Assembly (NCBI GenBank): GCA_017645275.1
Contig: JAGCPH010000044.1
Coordinates: 1 to 64,000, forward strand
Length of the DNA stretch: 64,000 bases
Direction: 5' to 3'
Source of the DNA: Bacteroidales bacterium
GTDB lineage: Bacteria; Bacteroidota; Bacteroidia; Bacteroidales; F082
The notes under the pieces were generated by a model. That model searched no databases and was not told the DNA's origin. It worked only from the letters and a program-made list of their open reading frames with translations. Positions within the stretch are counted from its first letter, which is position 1, and every line of letters starts with the position of its first letter. The position numbers and the translations under genes are program-made. Shown here piece by piece: positions 62,302 through 64,000 of the stretch.

Positions 62302-64000
62302 TTACTTAACAACGTTGATTCTCTTCACGCTGCTACCTGTCTCAGTAGTCACCTTGACCATGTAGACACCGGTCTCGTACTGACCCATGTTGAGGATCAA
62401 TTCGTCACCGCTGACTTCCTGATCATAGACCATCTGACCCATAGCGTTGTACACTGTTACGTGTGTCATCGCTGTAGCATTGATGTGGAGGTCGCTGCTT
62501 GTTGGGTTAGGATAGATTGCGTTCACAACATCGTTTTCAGCAACAGCATCCCAAGCAAACATTGTGGTTGCCATGTCTGATTCGCAGTTTGCGTAAACTG
62601 CCACGATGCCGATCTCGTAATTACCGTCAGGTGTACCTTCGAAGTTGATGAAGATAGGCTGTGCTGAGATTGAACCAAGCAACTCACCGTCAACATACAC
62701 TTTGTATGATGTTGCACCGGCTGGCTCTGTGAACTGGATCAAAGCGCCATCGTTACCTTGGTAGTTGTAAAGTTCAGCTGTCAAGTTGGTCACAGGATCG
62801 CAAGCAGGAGTGTCACCCACTGTCACTGTCTCGCACTGATCGCATGCCATTGCATAGTCGCTGTAGACAACTCTGATGCAATACTCATGTTCACCTGCTT
62901 CAACAGCTTCATCTGTGAATGTTGATGCATTCAATGGAGCATATGTGAGAGGCTCACCGTCACGCCAGATCATAACGCCAAGGACATCGCCTGGAACTGG
63001 TTGTGGACCTGGGCCTGGACCTGGAGTGCCTTCAAGCTCATAGATACCAATGAGGTTAGGATCCTGCTGTGAGTTACCGAACCAGCAAAGCTTGTTGTCA
63101 TAGTTGCCAATGAAGCAACCACCAGCAATACCTGTGCAACCTGGTGTTGTTGACGTGAAGTCTAACACTGGGCTTGAGCTGATAGTGTTGGTTGCAATGT
63201 TGTAGTCGTAAACCTGGCAATCGCTGTTTGGCTGGCAGAACAAGTAGAGGTGTTCAACACCGTCTGCATCTTTGTAGTATGCCGAACCGTATGCGCTTGA
63301 TGGAGCAGCACCGCTCTGGATCAATGAACCTGTACGGCTGTACAGTGCCAATGTTGACCAGTTGCCTGACCAGAAGCCGTCACGTTCAGGATCGTATGCG
63401 ATGTGACGTGATGTCAAACCTGAGCAGTTGATTGTGCCGACCAATGTCTTGTTGGCGAGGTCAAGGCAGAAGATCTGTGTACCACCTGATGTGCCATAGA
63501 AGTAGTCACCATCAAATGTGAGGTCACGGATACCTGTTGCACCTGCAATGTCGAAGCCTTCAACAAATGTGCCGTTTAAGTCATACTTGTAGAATGTGTA
63601 GCCACCTGTTGGTGCTGACTGCCAGCTTGCTGTGTAGATGAATGAACCATCTGTTGCAACAGCCTGCTGACCAGCGCTTGTACCAGTCATTGTGTCTACG
63701 AGATCCCACATAGCGCGGTTGCCCTTGCTTGATGCGGTCAATGTGATGTCATCAACATCGAGATAGAACATGTCTGAGCAGTTGAAGTGGCGGATAGCAA
63801 CCCAGATCTCCTGGCCTGCGTATGCGCTGAGGTCAGCTGTGTACTCTGTCCATGTGCTCTGTTCGCGTGCACCGCGTGGGCCTTCATATCTTTCACCCTT
63901 CTGACCGATAGTCCATTCGTTCACCATCACGAAGTCTGATGCTGTAGCACTGCCTGTTGAAACTGCAACACCGAAGTGTTCAGCTGCATAGCTTGCATCC
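62302..64000 (-). CDS. T9SS-secreted adhesin-like protein, N-terminus outside window
   Basis: Frame is open through base 64000, so the start lies to the right; 565 residues visible. The visible N-terminus is a cleaved-adhesin/choice-of-anchor J domain (AEHFGVAVSTGSATASDFVM, STWTEYTADLSAYAGQEIWVAIRHFN, FYLDVDDITL) as in gingipain-linked adhesins. A beta-propeller-like segment follows (ATDGSFIYTASW, GIRDLTFDGDYFYGTSGG), then a Gly/Pro linker, Fn3-like domains, and a T9SS C-terminal domain (AIYPNPTSSDLHINA, VTVYNAMGQMVYDQ, YETGVYMVKVTTETGSS). Exported to the surface; binding partner unknown. Confidence 0.9.
   Translation of the reverse strand, partial: DASYAAEHFGVAVSTGSATASDFVMVNEWTIGQKGERYEGPRGAREQSTWTEYTADLSAYAGQEIWVAIRHFNCSDMFYLDVDDITLTASSKGNRAMWDLVDTMTGTSAGQQAVATDGSFIYTASWQSAPTGGYTFYKYDLNGTFVEGFDIAGATGIRDLTFDGDYFYGTSGGTQIFCLDLANKTLVGTINCSGLTSRHIAYDPERDGFWSGNWSTLALYSRTGSLIQSGAAPSSAYGSAYYKDADGVEHLYLFCQPNSDCQVYDYNIATNTISSSPVLDFTSTTPGCTGIAGGCFIGNYDNKLCWFGNSQQDPNLIGIYELEGTPGPGPGPQPVPGDVLGVMIWRDGEPLTYAPLNASTFTDEAVEAGEHEYCIRVVYSDYAMACDQCETVTVGDTPACDPVTNLTAELYNYQGNDGALIQFTEPAGATSYKVYVDGELLGSISAQPIFINFEGTPDGNYEIGIVAVYANCESDMATTMFAWDAVAENDVVNAIYPNPTSSDLHINATAMTHVTVYNAMGQMVYDQEVSGDELILNMGQYETGVYMVKVTTETGSSVKRINVVK

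Overview
The window is a 64 kb chromosomal piece of an uncultured-looking, anaerobic or microaerophilic member of the Bacteroidota, most likely order Bacteroidales. The evidence is internal: promoters with the TAnnTTTG -7 box, four proteins with type IX secretion (T9SS) C-terminal sorting domains, a fused GldF/GldG transporter, many SPII lipoproteins, GH97/GH78/GH92 glycosidases, and flavodiiron/rubredoxin oxygen defence. No rRNA, tRNA, CRISPR array, intact transposase or prophage was seen.

Layout. 0-8.5 kb: TonB-like protein (cut by the left edge), LRR lipoprotein, RluA-type pseudouridine synthase and panB, a lipoprotein, dnaK behind a sigma-54-type promoter, and a T9SS M6 peptidase. 8.5-12.4 kb: a peroxide-response locus (radical SAM protein, nitroreductase, ferritin-like protein, glutathione peroxidase, OhrR-type regulator). 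Two of its promoters carry the same pair of palindromic operators at identical spacing. 12.5-18.8 kb: pyrG, thioredoxin-like lipoprotein, serine hydrolase, membrane proteins, small HTH regulator. 18.8-26.2 kb: glycosidases GH97, GH78 and GH92. 26.2-27.1 kb: NUDIX and msrA.

27.1-40.4 kb is a defence island. A type I restriction-modification locus is split into two transcription units, both on the minus strand. One is hsdM - AlbA_2 protein - small membrane coiled coil - hsdS - SIR2 - HerA - KTSC; its hsdS is cut by an in-frame ochre codon between its two target-recognition halves. The other is XRE - ImmA - PIN - hsdR - msrA. A truncated fic gene and an operator-like inverted repeat lie between them. 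The inner part, about 30.4-38.8 kb, looks more AT-rich than hsdM, hsdR and the rest of the window, suggesting acquired cargo.

40.5-64 kb: EF-hand membrane protein, metallophosphoesterase, outer-membrane protein, apt, gldFG-like pair, an oxygen/superoxide defence operon (DHOD-like, rubredoxin, flavin reductase-rubredoxin, flavodiiron protein, Fe/Mn-SOD), T9SS subtilase, a compact operon (rRNA pseudouridine synthase, T9SS endonuclease/phosphatase, AtoE transporter, dnaG), a four-helix-bundle gene flanked by repeats, a hydroxyacid dehydrogenase, ssb, and a T9SS adhesin cut by the right edge.

The most unusual signal is genome-scale. Several families of short repeats run through the window and some are translated. 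A palindrome near GAGACGCAYGGCCRTGCGTC is read in the same frame (V-[KE]-T-x-G-x-A-S) inside three unrelated enzymes. Two other perfect palindromes build the N-terminal tail of the RluA protein. Degenerate heptamer arrays (TTTAGAG/TTTGAAG type) begin at or just after the stop codons of at least six genes, and one is read through inside GH97. A GTCATTYCGA-type repeat encodes the core of a lipoprotein signal peptide. This resembles in principle the Rickettsia palindromic elements that insert within ORFs.
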